From Stenotrophomonas sp. VV52 (GTDB lineage Bacteria; Pseudomonadota; Gammaproteobacteria; Xanthomonadales; Xanthomonadaceae), in assembly GCF_002893095.1 (NCBI RefSeq), contig NZ_KZ622864.1, positions 1 to 64,000 on the forward strand: a DNA stretch of 64,000 bases. The letters are read 5' to 3'. Under the pieces are notes generated by a model, which worked only from the letters and a program-made list of their open reading frames with translations, was not told the origin of the DNA and ran no database searches. The translations under genes were made by a program, and so were the position numbers. Below, piece by piece: positions 28,662 through 40,792 of this stretch. Position 1 is the stretch's first letter, and each line of letters begins with the position of its first letter.

Positions 28662-28771
28662 GCCGGGTCTCAATAGATGAGACGGCGGGCTGGCAATGTC
28701 GCCGATTGCCCCCAAATCCCAAGCTCGGTAGGCTGACCGATTGCCGGCCAGAGCCCCACAACGGATCCCCC

Positions 28772-31776
<3,005 letters not shown>

Positions 31777-31777
<1 letters not shown>

Positions 31778-32184
31778 TGAGCAGCGAACACAAGATCCTG
31801 GCCCGCGTACCGATCAGCGTGCGCTGGCGCGACATGGACAGCATGGGCCACGTCAACAACGCCAAGTACATTTCCTACCTGGAAGAAGCGCGCGTGCGCT
31901 GGATGCTGGGCGTGGAAGGCGTGTCGATGACCGACCGCATCGCCCCGGTGGTGGCCGCCACCAACGTGAATTATCGCCTGCCGATCGTGTGGCCCAACGA
32001 CATCGTGGTGGAGCTGTTCGTCGAACGCCTGGGCAACAGCAGCGTGACCATCGGCCACCGCATCGTGGACCAGAAGAACGACAGCACGCTGTATTCGGAC
32101 GGGAATGTGGTCGTGGTCTGGATGGACACCCAGACCGGCAAGAGCGCCCCGCTGCCGGACGCGATCCGCAGCGCGTCGAGCTGA
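31777..32184 (+). CDS. Acyl-CoA thioesterase, 4HBT hotdog family (YbgC/FadM-like)
   Basis: A 135-residue hotdog-fold protein. RWRDMDSMGHVNNAKYISYLEEAR is the characteristic active-site block, with the aspartate in DMDSMGHVNN. It hydrolyses acyl-CoA or acyl-ACP thioesters. It overlaps the uvrA stop by one base and is likely co-transcribed with it. Confidence 0.9.
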
Positions 32185-32223
32185 CGCCCTGCAACAGCCT
32201 TTTTCGATCTGAGGTCATGCCCT

Positions 32224-32250
32224 ACCGCACGTGGACACCCCACGTGCGGT
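32224..32250. terminator. Strong hairpin between the convergent thioesterase and PCu(A)C genes
   Basis: Eleven-base arms ACCGCACGTGG (32224-32234) and CCACGTGCGGT (32240-32250). A second GTAG-type block (CGACCCTAC, 32262-32270) follows directly. There is no long T-run, so terminator activity is uncertain. Confidence 0.5.
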
Positions 32251-32266
32251 CGACTGGGGTGCGACC

Positions 32267-32701
32267 CTACCGGCGCACCTTCAACGTTCCATCCACCTTG
32301 CGCCCGTCCTGCAGGCTCAGGCGCACGGGCAGCTCTGCCCCTTCCGTCACTTTCACCACCGGCTCCATCAGCATCAGGTGCAGCCCGCCCGGTTTCAGCG
32401 TGACCTCCTTCCCCGGCGCAATCGCCAACGCCTCCACCGCGCGCATGCGGCTGACGCCATCGGCCATCGTGGTCTCGTGCAGCGACACATCGTCGAAGGC
32501 CTTGCTGCCCACGCCGACCACGGTCACGGCGGCCTTGCAGTCATTCCGGATCGTTCCGTAGCCGGCCGCCATCGTCATCCCCGGCGGCGGCAACCGCACC
32601 CAGCCCCCAGTGAGGCTGACACACGCCGGTTCCGCCGCACCGGCCGATGCTGCGGCCGCACACAGGCCCAACAATACGCACACGAATGGTTTGGTTATCA
32701 T
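32267..32701 (-). CDS. Periplasmic copper chaperone PCu(A)C
   Basis: A 144-residue exported protein (signal peptide to about residue 22). The copper motif H(M)x10Mx21HxM is matched exactly by H75, M86, H108 and M110, with an additional M79. This family delivers Cu(I) to the CuA/CuB centre of cytochrome oxidase, often with Sco proteins. The start at 32701 is 34 bases from a divergent gene. Confidence 0.92.
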   Translation of the reverse strand: MITKPFVCVLLGLCAAAASAGAAEPACVSLTGGWVRLPPPGMTMAAGYGTIRNDCKAAVTVVGVGSKAFDDVSLHETTMADGVSRMRAVEALAIAPGKEVTLKPGGLHLMLMEPVVKVTEGAELPVRLSLQDGRKVDGTLKVRR

Positions 32702-32735
32702 CGCCTCAGTTCCCTGCCCGCAACGAGATCGCAGC

Positions 32736-33542
32736 ATGACGACGCTTATCGAGGTGATCAACCATGGCCCCATCCGCGAGCTGCGGCTGGCCCGGCCGCC
32801 GGTCAATGCGCTGGACACCGAGCTGTGCCGTCACCTGATCCACGCGATCAACCAGGCCATGGCCGATGACGTGCACGGCCTGGTGCTGTCGGGCAGCGAG
32901 CGCATCTTCAGCGCCGGCATGGACGTGCCGCACCTGCTCAGCCATGGCGAGGACAGGCACAAGCTGCTGGACAGCTGGCAGGCGTTCTTCGGCGCGGTGC
33001 GTACCCTGGCCGAAAGCCGGATCCCGGTGGTGGCCGCGCTGACCGGCCATGCCCCGGCCGGCGGCTGCGTGCTGGCGCTGTGCTGCGACTACCGGATCAT
33101 GGCGCGCAGCACGGACCCGGCGCAGCCAAACGTGATCGGCCTGAACGAAGTGCAGGTGGGGCTGGTGGCGCCGGAAGGCATCCAGCGGCTGATGCGCCGC
33201 GTGGTCGGCCACCACCGGGCCTCGCAGCTGCTGATCGGCGGCGAAATGGTGCCGGCCGAGCGTGCGCTGGAGATCGGCCTGGTGGACGAACTGGTCGCCC
33301 CGGCCGACGTGGTGTCGCGCGCGGTGGCCTGGCTGGGTCGCCTGCTGAAGCTGCCCCGGCAGCCGATGCTGCACACCCGCAGCGTCGCCCGCGCCGACCT
33401 GCACGAGGCCTTGCACGCCGACCTGATCCAGCTGGACCGCTTCGTGGACGCCTGGTACGCACCGGATGCCCAGCAGGCCCTGCAGACCCTCGTAGAGCGC
33501 CTGGGTAGTGCCGGCCGCCGGCCGGCTCCCGACGCTGCCTGA
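32736..33542 (+). CDS. Enoyl-CoA hydratase/isomerase family protein
   Basis: A 268-residue crotonase-fold protein. The oxyanion-hole blocks are FSAGMDVPHL and GHAPAGGCVLALCCDYRIM, and the region LNEVQVGL fits the family. The usual catalytic glutamates are not clear, so a delta3-delta2 isomerase or another crotonase activity is possible. The last ~12 residues (GSAGRRPAPDAA) are encoded by a REP element, which probably replaced the original C-terminal end. Confidence 0.88.
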   Translation: MTTLIEVINHGPIRELRLARPPVNALDTELCRHLIHAINQAMADDVHGLVLSGSERIFSAGMDVPHLLSHGEDRHKLLDSWQAFFGAVRTLAESRIPVVAALTGHAPAGGCVLALCCDYRIMARSTDPAQPNVIGLNEVQVGLVAPEGIQRLMRRVVGHHRASQLLIGGEMVPAERALEIGLVDELVAPADVVSRAVAWLGRLLKLPRQPMLHTRSVARADLHEALHADLIQLDRFVDAWYAPDAQQALQTLVERLGSAGRRPAPDAA

Positions 33543-33575
33543 CACCGCTTGGAGCCGGCCGGCGGCCGGCACTAC
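33505..33575. repeat. SMAG REP dimer overlapping the crotonase gene end
   Basis: Two inverted copies: GTAGTGCCGGCCGCCGGCC at 33505-33528 on the plus strand and its complement ending in CTAC at 33551-33575. The first copy is translated as the crotonase C-terminus. Confidence 0.85.
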
Positions 33576-33664
33576 GGCGTACGTGCTCGTTGTACGTACG
33601 GAATACCTGACGCCGGCGGCCCGCGCCAACGGACACGTATAATCCCTCATTCCTTTGCCACCCC

Positions 33665-34585
33665 ATGGCCGCCGCCTTGTCCCAGCCGCAAGAACCCGTC
33701 GTTTCCGAGCTGATCGACCTGCTCACGCTCGAGCGCCTGGAAGACAACCTGTTCCGTGGCCAGAGCCGCGATATCGGCACCAAGTACGTGTTCGGCGGGC
33801 AGGTGCTGGGCCAGGCGCTGTCGGCCGCGCAGGCGACCGTGGACAACGGTCGCCACGTGCATTCGCTGCACGCCTACTTCCTGCGCGCCGGCAACATCGA
33901 CCACCCCATCGTCTACGACGTGGACCGCACCCGCGACGGTGGCAGCTTCTCGGTGCGCCGGGTCACTGCCATCCAGCACGGCAAGGTGATCTTCTTCTGC
34001 GCGGCCTCGTTCCAGCAGGCCGAGAGCGGCGCCGAGCACCAGCACAAGATGCCGGACGTGCCGCAGCCGGAAGACATCGAACCGAACCGCCCGCTGCCGC
34101 AGGAAGTGCTGGAGCGCCTGCCGATCAAGGTGCAGCGCTGGCTCTCGCGCGGCGGCCCGTTCGAGTTCCGCCACGTGTACCCGCGCGACGAACTGCACCC
34201 GCCCAAGCGCCCGCCCTACCACCAGGTGTGGCTGCGCCTGAACGAAAAGGTCGGCGATGCGCCGGAGCTGCACCAGGCGCTGCTGGCCTATGCCTCCGAC
34301 TTCCACCTGCTGGGTACCGCGACCTTCCCGCACGGGATCAGCTACTACCAGCCGCACGTGCAGATGGCCTCGCTGGACCACGCGATCTGGTTCCACCGCC
34401 CGTTCCGCGCCGACGACTGGCTGCTGTACTCGCTGGACAGTCCCAGCGCGCAGGATTCGCGCGGGCTGGCACGTGGCCAGTTCTACACCCGTAACGGCAT
34501 CCTGGTTGCCAGCACCGCGCAGGAAGGTTTGATCCGCGTGGTCGACGACAGTGCCGCGGCCGCCGCCGTACCGGCCAAGGAATAA
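33665..34585 (+). CDS. tesB: Acyl-CoA thioesterase II
   Basis: A 306-residue double-hotdog thioesterase that hydrolyses medium- and long-chain acyl-CoA. It shows the TesB blocks LFRGQSRDIGTKYVFGGQVLGQAL, SLHAYFLRAGN and, near the C-terminus, ASLDHAIWFHRPFRADDWLLY. The length is slightly above E. coli TesB. It starts 7 bases before the next gene's start region ends and is probably co-transcribed with it. Confidence 0.95.
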   Translation: MAAALSQPQEPVVSELIDLLTLERLEDNLFRGQSRDIGTKYVFGGQVLGQALSAAQATVDNGRHVHSLHAYFLRAGNIDHPIVYDVDRTRDGGSFSVRRVTAIQHGKVIFFCAASFQQAESGAEHQHKMPDVPQPEDIEPNRPLPQEVLERLPIKVQRWLSRGGPFEFRHVYPRDELHPPKRPPYHQVWLRLNEKVGDAPELHQALLAYASDFHLLGTATFPHGISYYQPHVQMASLDHAIWFHRPFRADDWLLYSLDSPSAQDSRGLARGQFYTRNGILVASTAQEGLIRVVDDSAAAAAVPAKE

Positions 34586-34591
34586 TCCGCC

Positions 34592-35095
34592 ATGCGTCAG
34601 ATCTTCAGCAGCCAGCGCGTTGAAACCGTGGAAGGCGTGGCCCAGCTGCTGCGCGATGCCGGTATCGAGGTGCGCATCACCAACGGCCGTTCGTACCACA
34701 GCAAGCGCGGCAGCCAGTTCAGCTACCTGGACACCAGCAAGGCCAGCACCCACCCGACCCTGTGGGTGGTGCACGCCAACGACCAGCCGCGCGCCCGCGA
34801 AATCCTGCGCGACGCACGCCTGCTGGAAACCACCCGACGCGACCACCCCACCGCCGAATTCGCCTTCCGCGACCAGGTCGCCGAGACCGCGCCGCGCCGC
34901 AACTGGGCCTGGCGCATCCGCATCGGCCTGCTGCTGGTCATCGCTGCCGTGGCGATGGTGGTGATGATGCGCCACCGTAGCGCGCCCACCGCGGTGCCAG
35001 CGCCCGCGCCGACACAGCAGCAGCCGACGGCAGCCCCTCCGGCGCAGGAAGAGGAAGAAATCCGCGTCCGCATCGAACCGGCCAAACAACCGTAG
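34592..35095 (+). CDS. One-span membrane protein with DUF2007-like N-terminus
   Basis: A 167-residue protein. The N-terminus (VEGVAQLLRDAGIEVRITNG...SQFSYLD) resembles the putative signal-transducing DUF2007 domain. A single membrane span lies at about residues 109-125 (IGLLLVIAAVAMVVMM), followed by a Pro/Gln/Glu-rich tail. It is six bases downstream of tesB. Related proteins in Xanthomonas are annotated as pathogenicity-like, but no function is established. Confidence 0.7.
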   Translation: MRQIFSSQRVETVEGVAQLLRDAGIEVRITNGRSYHSKRGSQFSYLDTSKASTHPTLWVVHANDQPRAREILRDARLLETTRRDHPTAEFAFRDQVAETAPRRNWAWRIRIGLLLVIAAVAMVVMMRHRSAPTAVPAPAPTQQQPTAAPPAQEEEEIRVRIEPAKQP

Positions 35096-35186
35096 CGACA
35101 CGCCACGCGTGTCCCACGGGATCCCCACCCGGTCACATTCCCCGCCCCACCCCGTCATGATGTCACCACCCGCCGGGATCGACGCC

Positions 35187-36401
35187 ATGACCACCCTGCC
35201 CCTGACCGACACGCTGGAACGCGAACTGCCCGCCGCCGCCAGCGGCTGCCAGCAGTCCTATGGCCGCATCGTGCTGGCCTGCCAGAACACCGTTACCGCC
35301 ATCGCCCTGGCGATCACCCGCGACGTGCAGGCCAGCGAAGACATCGCGCAGGAAGCCTTCATCAAGGGCTGGCAGCAGCTCAACCAGCTGCACAACACCG
35401 CCAGCTTCCTGCCCTGGCTGCGCCAGATCACCCGCAACCTCGCCCGCGACTGGCTGCGCGCGAATCGTGGCCGGCCGTTGTCCGGCGAAGCCGCCGAGAT
35501 CGCGATCAGCATGGCCGCCGACCCCAGCCCCAGCGCGCCGGACTACCTGCAGCGGGTGGAGGAAGAACTGGCTGCAGAGGAAATCATCTCGGCACTGCCC
35601 GAAGACAGCCGCGAAACCCTGTTGCTGTATTACCGCGAAGGACAGCGCTCGCAGCAGGTGGCCGACCTGCTCGGCCTCAGCGACGCCGCCGTGCGCAAGC
35701 GCCTGTCGCGTGCACGTGCCAGCGTGCGCGAGGAAATGCTCCGTCGCTTCGGGGAGTTCGCACGTGGCAGCGCGCCCGGGGCTGCGTTCGCCACCACGGT
35801 GGTGTCGATGGTGATCATTGCTGCGCCCGGCACCGCCAGTGCCGCGATCCTGCTGGGCACCGGCGTGGGGGTGGGCAGCGGCAAGTTGGGACTGGGCGGC
35901 GCCAGCCTGACCGGCGGTGCCGCGATGGGCTCGCTGGGCGCTGCGGTCAGCCAGACCCCGCTGATGAGCCCCGGGATGGGCTTGGGCGTGGCGATCACCG
36001 CGATGCTCGGCGGCATCATCGGCAGCTATCTCGGCGGACGCTACCTGCTGTGCTACACCGAAACACCGGCCGAGCGCGCTTCCGTCTTTCGCTTCGTGCA
36101 TTACAGCACCTTCACCGCAATGCTCGTCTGCATGGCCGTACTCGCGTTGACGATGCTGCACGCGCCGCTGCACTGGCCGCTGATCGTCATGGTGCTGGGC
36201 ACCGGCGTGGTGAACTACCAGTGCCTGGTGCCCCTGCAACGGATCATGGCGCCGATGATCGCGCGCGATGCGGCGCGGCAGGGGCGCAAAGGGCCGAGCT
36301 GGGTGTATCAGTCGATGTATGGTCGGCCTGCGTTGATCGTGACCAACCTGTTGGTGGTCGGCATCGTGCTGGCGATGGCATGGGATGCCCGGTTGATCTG
36401 A
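35187..36401 (+). CDS. ECF-type sigma factor fused to a C-terminal membrane domain
   Basis: A 404-residue protein. Sigma region 2 is around residues 35-70 (ITRDVQASEDIAQEAFIKGWQQL) and region 4 around 135-185 (LPEDSRETLLLYYREGQRSQQVADLLGLSDAAVRKRLSRARA). After residue 195 follow about five hydrophobic spans ending at VVGIVLAMAW. Such fusions tether the sigma factor to the membrane, where the C-terminal domain can act as an in-cis anti-sigma (family knowledge for fused ECF groups). No separate anti-sigma gene is adjacent. The ATG at 35187 was preferred; upstream in-frame ATGs at 35157-35160 and 35109 are possible. Confidence 0.86.
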   Translation: MTTLPLTDTLERELPAAASGCQQSYGRIVLACQNTVTAIALAITRDVQASEDIAQEAFIKGWQQLNQLHNTASFLPWLRQITRNLARDWLRANRGRPLSGEAAEIAISMAADPSPSAPDYLQRVEEELAAEEIISALPEDSRETLLLYYREGQRSQQVADLLGLSDAAVRKRLSRARASVREEMLRRFGEFARGSAPGAAFATTVVSMVIIAAPGTASAAILLGTGVGVGSGKLGLGGASLTGGAAMGSLGAAVSQTPLMSPGMGLGVAITAMLGGIIGSYLGGRYLLCYTETPAERASVFRFVHYSTFTAMLVCMAVLALTMLHAPLHWPLIVMVLGTGVVNYQCLVPLQRIMAPMIARDAARQGRKGPSWVYQSMYGRPALIVTNLLVVGIVLAMAWDARLI

Positions 36402-36408
36402 GGGATAA

Positions 36409-36438
36409 AAAAACGCCGGTCGATGACCGGCGTTTTTT
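36409..36438. terminator. Bidirectional terminator between the sigma-factor and EF-hand genes
   Basis: Arms AAAAACGCCGGTC (36409-36421) and GACCGGCGTTTTT (36425-36437) with a three-base loop and A/T tracts on both sides. Confidence 0.9.
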
Positions 36439-36451
36439 ATCGCACGTTGCA

Positions 36452-36476
36452 GCAGCCGGGCAGAGCCCGGCTCTAC
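36452..36476 (-). repeat. REP palindrome near the EF-hand gene
   Basis: Minus-strand GTAGAGCCGGGCTCTGCCCGG, matching 26640-26664. It lies just after the EF-hand stop codon. Confidence 0.7.
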
Positions 36477-36480
36477 CCCA

Positions 36481-37050
36481 TTATTTCGCCCGAGGCGGCA
36501 TCGGGGCTTTGTCACCACGCGGGCCGGCGAAAGGCTTCTTCGCCGCATCGAATTCGGCCTTGCTGAGCTGGCCGTCCTTGTTGGTGTCGGCTGCAGCGAA
36601 CCACGCGTCACGGTGCTGCTTCATGCCCAGCTCGCGGTCGGTCTTGTCGAGGCAGCCGTCCTTGTTGACGTCCATCTGGTCGAAACGCGCTGCAAGGCGC
36701 GGATCGGCCTTGGCTTCGTCACGGCTGATGCGGCCGTCCTTGTTCGCGTCCAGCTTTTCCATCCGCTCATGGCCGCCACCCGGGCCACGCCCGTGGCGCT
36801 TGCCCTGCCAGCGCGGCATTTCTTCACGCGAGAGCTTGCCGTCCTTGTTGGTGTCCAGGCTGTCGAACTTCTCCGCCAGGCGCGGTGCCTTGGCGGCTTC
36901 GGTGCGGTCGACGAACCCGTCGCCGTTGGTATCCAGCTTCGCGCGGGCCGGCGCAGCGGGCGCGGTCGGGGTATCGGCAGCCACCGCCAGGCCGGCAGCG
37001 CCGGTGGTCATCAGCAGGGCCAGCAGCAGGAGGGGTTTGCGATTGCGCAT
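36481..37050 (-). CDS. Exported EF-hand calcium-binding protein
   Basis: A 189-residue protein with a signal peptide (cleaved near AVA-AD, residue 25). Five EF-hand loops are visible: [36 protein letters not shown] and DTNKDGQLS. The middle has a Gly/Arg-rich spacer ([14 protein letters not shown]). It may buffer or sense periplasmic calcium. The start at 37050 is preferred over 37101 because it yields the signal peptide at the N-terminus. Confidence 0.88.
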   Translation of the reverse strand: MRNRKPLLLLALLMTTGAAGLAVAADTPTAPAAPARAKLDTNGDGFVDRTEAAKAPRLAEKFDSLDTNKDGKLSREEMPRWQGKRHGRGPGGGHERMEKLDANKDGRISRDEAKADPRLAARFDQMDVNKDGCLDKTDRELGMKQHRDAWFAAADTNKDGQLSKAEFDAAKKPFAGPRGDKAPMPPRAK

Positions 37051-37206
37051 GGTGTACTCCGGTTGTTCGGGGGGAAGCGTCGTGCGGTGCTCGGCACCCA
37101 CGGGAGAGAAAACGCCCGGCCGTGGCCCGCGTTGACAGCCGCCCCGGCCGCGTTAATCCGCCAGACAGTCGCGGCGCCTGCGACGCCCCGGCGCTATGCT
37201 GTGGGC

Positions 37207-37962
37207 ATGGCGATCCACACCGACCGCGACGACGAGCTGCGCCTGTTCCAGACCGGGGACCATCCCTGTGGCTACTGGCCGGACCGGGCTGCGCGCGACC
37301 TGGTGCTGGACCCGCACGACCAGCGCCTGGGCAGCCTGTACCCGATGGCGCTGAGCTGGGGCTTCCGACGCTCCGGCGACCTGGTCTACCGCCCGCACTG
37401 CGCCAACTGCCACGCCTGCGTCTCGGTCCGCGTGCCGGTGGCCCGCTTCGCCCCCGACCGCAGCCAGCGCCGCTGCCTGGCGCGCAACGATGACCTGGAA
37501 GTACGCATCGTCGCCGCCGAGCAGACCGACGAGCAGTTCGCGCTCTACCACCGCTACCTGACCCATCGCCATGCCCAGGGCGGCATGGACGAACACGGCC
37601 CGCACGAGTTCGACCAGTTCCTGATCGGCCGGTGGTCGCAGGGCCGCTTCCTGGAGGTCCGCGGGCCTGCCGTGGACGGCCACCGCGGCCCCCTGCTGGC
37701 GGTGGCGGTCACCGACGTCACCACGCACGGCCTCTCGGCGGTCTACACCTTCTTCGACCCCGACCATGCCCATCGCGGCCTGGGCACCTTCGCGATCCTG
37801 CAGCAGATCGCATGGGCCCGGCGCGAGCAGCTGCCGCACCTGTACCTGGGCTACTGGATCCGCGGCCACCGCAAGATGGACTACAAGCGCCGCTTCCGTC
37901 CGCTGGAGGCCTACGACGGCCGCCGCTGGCACGCGTTCGACGACGCCCGCGACGGCATTTGA
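37207..37962 (+). CDS. bpt: Aspartate/glutamate leucyltransferase
   Basis: A 251-residue protein that attaches leucine from Leu-tRNA to proteins with N-terminal Asp or Glu, marking them for ClpAP (N-degron pathway). The blocks [36 protein letters not shown] and [24 protein letters not shown] are typical. ATG at 37207 was chosen from the long open frame because it matches the family N-terminus. Confidence 0.94.
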   Translation: MAIHTDRDDELRLFQTGDHPCGYWPDRAARDLVLDPHDQRLGSLYPMALSWGFRRSGDLVYRPHCANCHACVSVRVPVARFAPDRSQRRCLARNDDLEVRIVAAEQTDEQFALYHRYLTHRHAQGGMDEHGPHEFDQFLIGRWSQGRFLEVRGPAVDGHRGPLLAVAVTDVTTHGLSAVYTFFDPDHAHRGLGTFAILQQIAWARREQLPHLYLGYWIRGHRKMDYKRRFRPLEAYDGRRWHAFDDARDGI

Positions 37963-37999
37963 CCCGCCATTGCAACGCGCGCCCGTGCAGAATAGGCGC

Positions 38000-39205
38000 A
38001 TGAAAGCCCATCCCCTGATCCTCGCCCTGGCCCTGCTCTGCGGCGCCTGCGCGCAAACCTCGACCAAGACCGCCGCCATGCCGGATGCCTCCCCCGCACC
38101 GCTGCGGATCGCCACCTACAACACCTCGCTGTACAGCGACGAGACCGGCGGCCTGATCGCCGAACTCGAAGGCGACAGCGCGCACGCGCGCAAGATTGCC
38201 GCCGTGCTGCAGCAGGTCCGTCCCGACCTGGTGCTGCTCAACGAATTCGACTTCGACGACGCCCACCGCGCCGCCGACCTGTTCCAGCAGCGCTACCTGG
38301 AAGTGGCCCAGCCCGGCGGCGGCGAGCCCCTACACTTCGCCTACCGCTACCTGGCCCCGGTCAATACCGGCGTGCAGAGCGGCTTGGACCTGGACAACAA
38401 CGGCCAGATCGGCGGCGACGGCCGCGCCCGCGGCAACGACGCCTGGGGCTACGGCCTGCACCCGGGGCAGTACGGCATGCTCGTGCTCTCGCGTTACCCG
38501 ATCGACGAGGCCAAGGTGCGCAGCTTCCAGCTGCTGAAGTGGAGCACGATGCCCGGCGCACTGCGCCCGATCGACCCGCGCACCGGAAAATCGTTCTACA
38601 ACGACCACGTCTGGTCGCAGCTGCGCCTGTCCTCCAAGTCGCATTGGGACGTCCCGGTGAACACCCCCAACGGCGTCGTCCACGCCCTGGTCTCGCACCC
38701 CACCCCGCCCGTGTTCGACGGCCCCGAAAAGCGCAACGCCGCGCGCAACCACGACGAACTGCGCCTGTGGCAGGAATACCTCTCCGCCGGCGACAAGCCC
38801 TGGCTGTGCGACGACCGTGGCCAGTGCGGCGGCCTCGCCCAGGACGCCCGCTTCGTGATCCTCGGCGACCTCAACAACGATCCCGTCGACGGCGACGGCC
38901 GCCATGAAGGCATCGTCGAACTGATCGAAAACCCGCGCGTGCTGCGTTACCCCACCCCACGCAGCCTTGGTGCCGAACAGACCAGCCTGGCGTACGCCGA
39001 AAAGGGCATCGTCCGGAAGGGCGCCCCGTTCCACGCCACCGGCGATTTCGGCCCGAAGTCCGGCACCATGCGCCTGGATTACGTATTGCCGTCGGTGGGG
39101 TTCAGTTACATCGGCAGCGGCGTGTTCTGGCCGGCGAATGAAACGCCCGAAGCCAAGATTGCCGATGGCAGCGACCACCACCTGGTGTGGGTGGACGTGC
39201 GGTAA
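38000..39205 (+). CDS. Exported endonuclease/exonuclease/phosphatase family protein
   Basis: A 401-residue protein. A signal peptide with cysteines at 14 and 17 (LALALLCGACAQT) suggests a lipoprotein. The EEP fold shows RIATYNTSLY, DLVLLNEFDF, ARFVILGDLNNDP and the C-terminal MRLDYVL...SDHHLVWVDV. The substrate is unknown: a nuclease, phosphatase or phospholipase is possible. It starts 37 bases after bpt. Confidence 0.88.
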   Translation: MKAHPLILALALLCGACAQTSTKTAAMPDASPAPLRIATYNTSLYSDETGGLIAELEGDSAHARKIAAVLQQVRPDLVLLNEFDFDDAHRAADLFQQRYLEVAQPGGGEPLHFAYRYLAPVNTGVQSGLDLDNNGQIGGDGRARGNDAWGYGLHPGQYGMLVLSRYPIDEAKVRSFQLLKWSTMPGALRPIDPRTGKSFYNDHVWSQLRLSSKSHWDVPVNTPNGVVHALVSHPTPPVFDGPEKRNAARNHDELRLWQEYLSAGDKPWLCDDRGQCGGLAQDARFVILGDLNNDPVDGDGRHEGIVELIENPRVLRYPTPRSLGAEQTSLAYAEKGIVRKGAPFHATGDFGPKSGTMRLDYVLPSVGFSYIGSGVFWPANETPEAKIADGSDHHLVWVDVR

Positions 39206-39260
39206 AAGCGGTTTCGATTGTTTGAATGCGTTACCGGGCGCGGGACGCACCCGTGCGGTT

Positions 39261-39322
39261 GGTTGGGACCCAACCCTACCGACGATCACGCCGCCCGGTA
39301 GAGCGACGCCCTGCGTCGCTGC
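39261..39322. repeat. Two REP-like palindromes after the EEP gene
   Basis: GGTTGGGACCCAACCCTAC (39261-39279), read on the minus strand as a GTAGGGTTGGG palindrome, and GTAGAGCGACGCCCTGCGTCGC (39298-39322). They lie in a 290-base intergenic region without a gene. Confidence 0.65.
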
Positions 39323-39349
39323 CGTCCGTTCCGCACAACGCATTCCATC

Positions 39350-39466
39350 GGGGGCGACCGGCGGGTAGCCCCCGGAGGGACGCTAGAAAACATGGATGTT
39401 TTCTAGCAGCCTACAAGGACGTACTTGCGGCGTGTCCCGGAGCGGGGCTGCCCGACGGTCGCCCCC
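39350..39466. repeat. Structured intergenic element with nested hairpins downstream of purT
   Basis: Outer perfect 11-base arms GGGGGCGACCG (39350-39360) and CGGTCGCCCCC (39456-39466). Inside is a 12-base palindrome GCTAGAAAACAT / ATGTTTTCTAGC (39382-39393, 39396-39407) with a two-base turn, then TACAAGGACGTA and GC-rich pairings. It begins 29 bases beyond the purT stop on the minus strand, so it would be the 3' end of the purT transcript. Confidence 0.6.
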
Positions 39467-39494
39467 AGCACGTAGAAACAAAAACGCTAACGCC

Positions 39495-40682
39495 TTACGC
39501 GCGCAACTCAACCGAGATCGCCTCAGCCGCCTCACGCGCAATCTTCCGCGCTTCGTCAACATCCGCACCACGCGCCAACGTAACCCCCACGCGCCGATGC
39601 CCGTGCACGCTCGGCTTCCCGAACAGGCGCAACGCCGTGTCCGGATGCACCAATGCAGCCTCCACATTCCCGAACACCGGCACACCCTCGCCGTGCGCCA
39701 GCATCGCGCATGACGCAGACGGACCGCTCTGGCGGATCAGCGGAATCGGCAGGCCCAGGATCGCCCGCGCATGCAGCGCGAATTCGCTCAGCTCCTGCGA
39801 CGCCAGCGTCACCAGCCCCGTGTCATGCGGGCGCGGCGACACCTCGCTGAACCACACCTCGTCGCCCTTCACGAACAACTCCACCCCGAACAACCCCCAA
39901 CCGCCCAGGTCGTCGGTGATCGCCCGCGAAATCTCCTCCGCGCGCGCCAGCGCCGCCGGCGACATCGGCTGCGGCTGCCAGCTCTCCCGATAGTCCCCGT
40001 CCTTCTGCCAATGCCCGATCGGCGCACAGAACGACGTCCCGCCCGCATGCCGCACCGTCAGCAGCGTGATCTCGTAATCGAAATCGATGAACCCCTCCAC
40101 GATGCAGCGCCCCGCACCCGCCCGACCGCCGGTCTGCGCGTACTCCCACGCCGCCGCGATATCGTCCTCGCCGCGCAGCGTGCTCTGACCCTTGCCCGAC
40201 GACGACATCACCGGCTTCACCACGCACGGCAGCCCGATCGCCGCCACCGCCGCCCGGTACTCCGCCTCCGTGTCCACGAACCGGTACGGCGAGGTCGGCA
40301 AGCCCAGCGTCTCCGCCGCCAGCCGCCGGATGCCCTCGCGGTCCATCGTCAGCCGCGCCGCGCGCGCCGTCGGCACCACCCGCTGCCCGGTTTCCTGCTC
40401 CAGCTGCACCAGCGTCTCGGTATGGATCGCCTCGATCTCCGGCACGATCAGGTGCGGCTTCTCCGCCGCGATCAGCGCCCGCAGCGCCATCGCATCCAGC
40501 ATGTCGATCACATGCGACCGGTGCGCCACCTGCATCGCCGGCGCGTTCTCGTACCGGTCCGCCGCGATCACCTCCACCCCCAGCCGCTGCAGCTCGATGG
40601 CGACCTCCTTGCCCAGTTCGCCCGAGCCCAGCAGCAGGACACGGGTGGCGGAGGGGGACAGCGGGGTGCCGAGGGTAATCAT
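39495..40682 (-). CDS. purT: Formate-dependent phosphoribosylglycinamide formyltransferase
   Basis: A 395-residue ATP-grasp enzyme for the third step of purine synthesis, using formate and ATP instead of formyl-THF. Motifs include [37 protein letters not shown] and [14 protein letters not shown]. The start at 40682 ([16 protein letters not shown]) matches the family. It is divergent from the SPFH cluster. Confidence 0.95.
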   Translation of the reverse strand: MITLGTPLSPSATRVLLLGSGELGKEVAIELQRLGVEVIAADRYENAPAMQVAHRSHVIDMLDAMALRALIAAEKPHLIVPEIEAIHTETLVQLEQETGQRVVPTARAARLTMDREGIRRLAAETLGLPTSPYRFVDTEAEYRAAVAAIGLPCVVKPVMSSSGKGQSTLRGEDDIAAAWEYAQTGGRAGAGRCIVEGFIDFDYEITLLTVRHAGGTSFCAPIGHWQKDGDYRESWQPQPMSPAALARAEEISRAITDDLGGWGLFGVELFVKGDEVWFSEVSPRPHDTGLVTLASQELSEFALHARAILGLPIPLIRQSGPSASCAMLAHGEGVPVFGNVEAALVHPDTALRLFGKPSVHGHRRVGVTLARGADVDEARKIAREAAEAISVELRA

Positions 40683-40739
40683 GGTGCGTTCCGGACATCG
40701 GGGGCGGGAACGCATTGTAGGATCTTGCCGGTTGCAGAT

Positions 40740-40760
40740 GTGATATCAATCTGATATCAC
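40740..40760. promoter_or_regulatory. Palindromic operator between purT and the SPFH cluster
   Basis: Perfect nine-base arms GTGATATCA and TGATATCAC separated by ATC. It is 33 bases before the SPFH start and 58 bases before purT. The cluster encodes its own ribbon-helix-helix protein, a candidate binder. Confidence 0.65.
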
Positions 40761-40792
40761 TATCCAAAACCACCCGCAAAGGATGCCCCGCC

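Noticed and set aside
37070..37206. Long open frame (449 codons) upstream of bpt as a larger protein
   Set aside because: Only the portion from 37207 matches the leucyltransferase family; the upstream part is antisense to the EF-hand gene.
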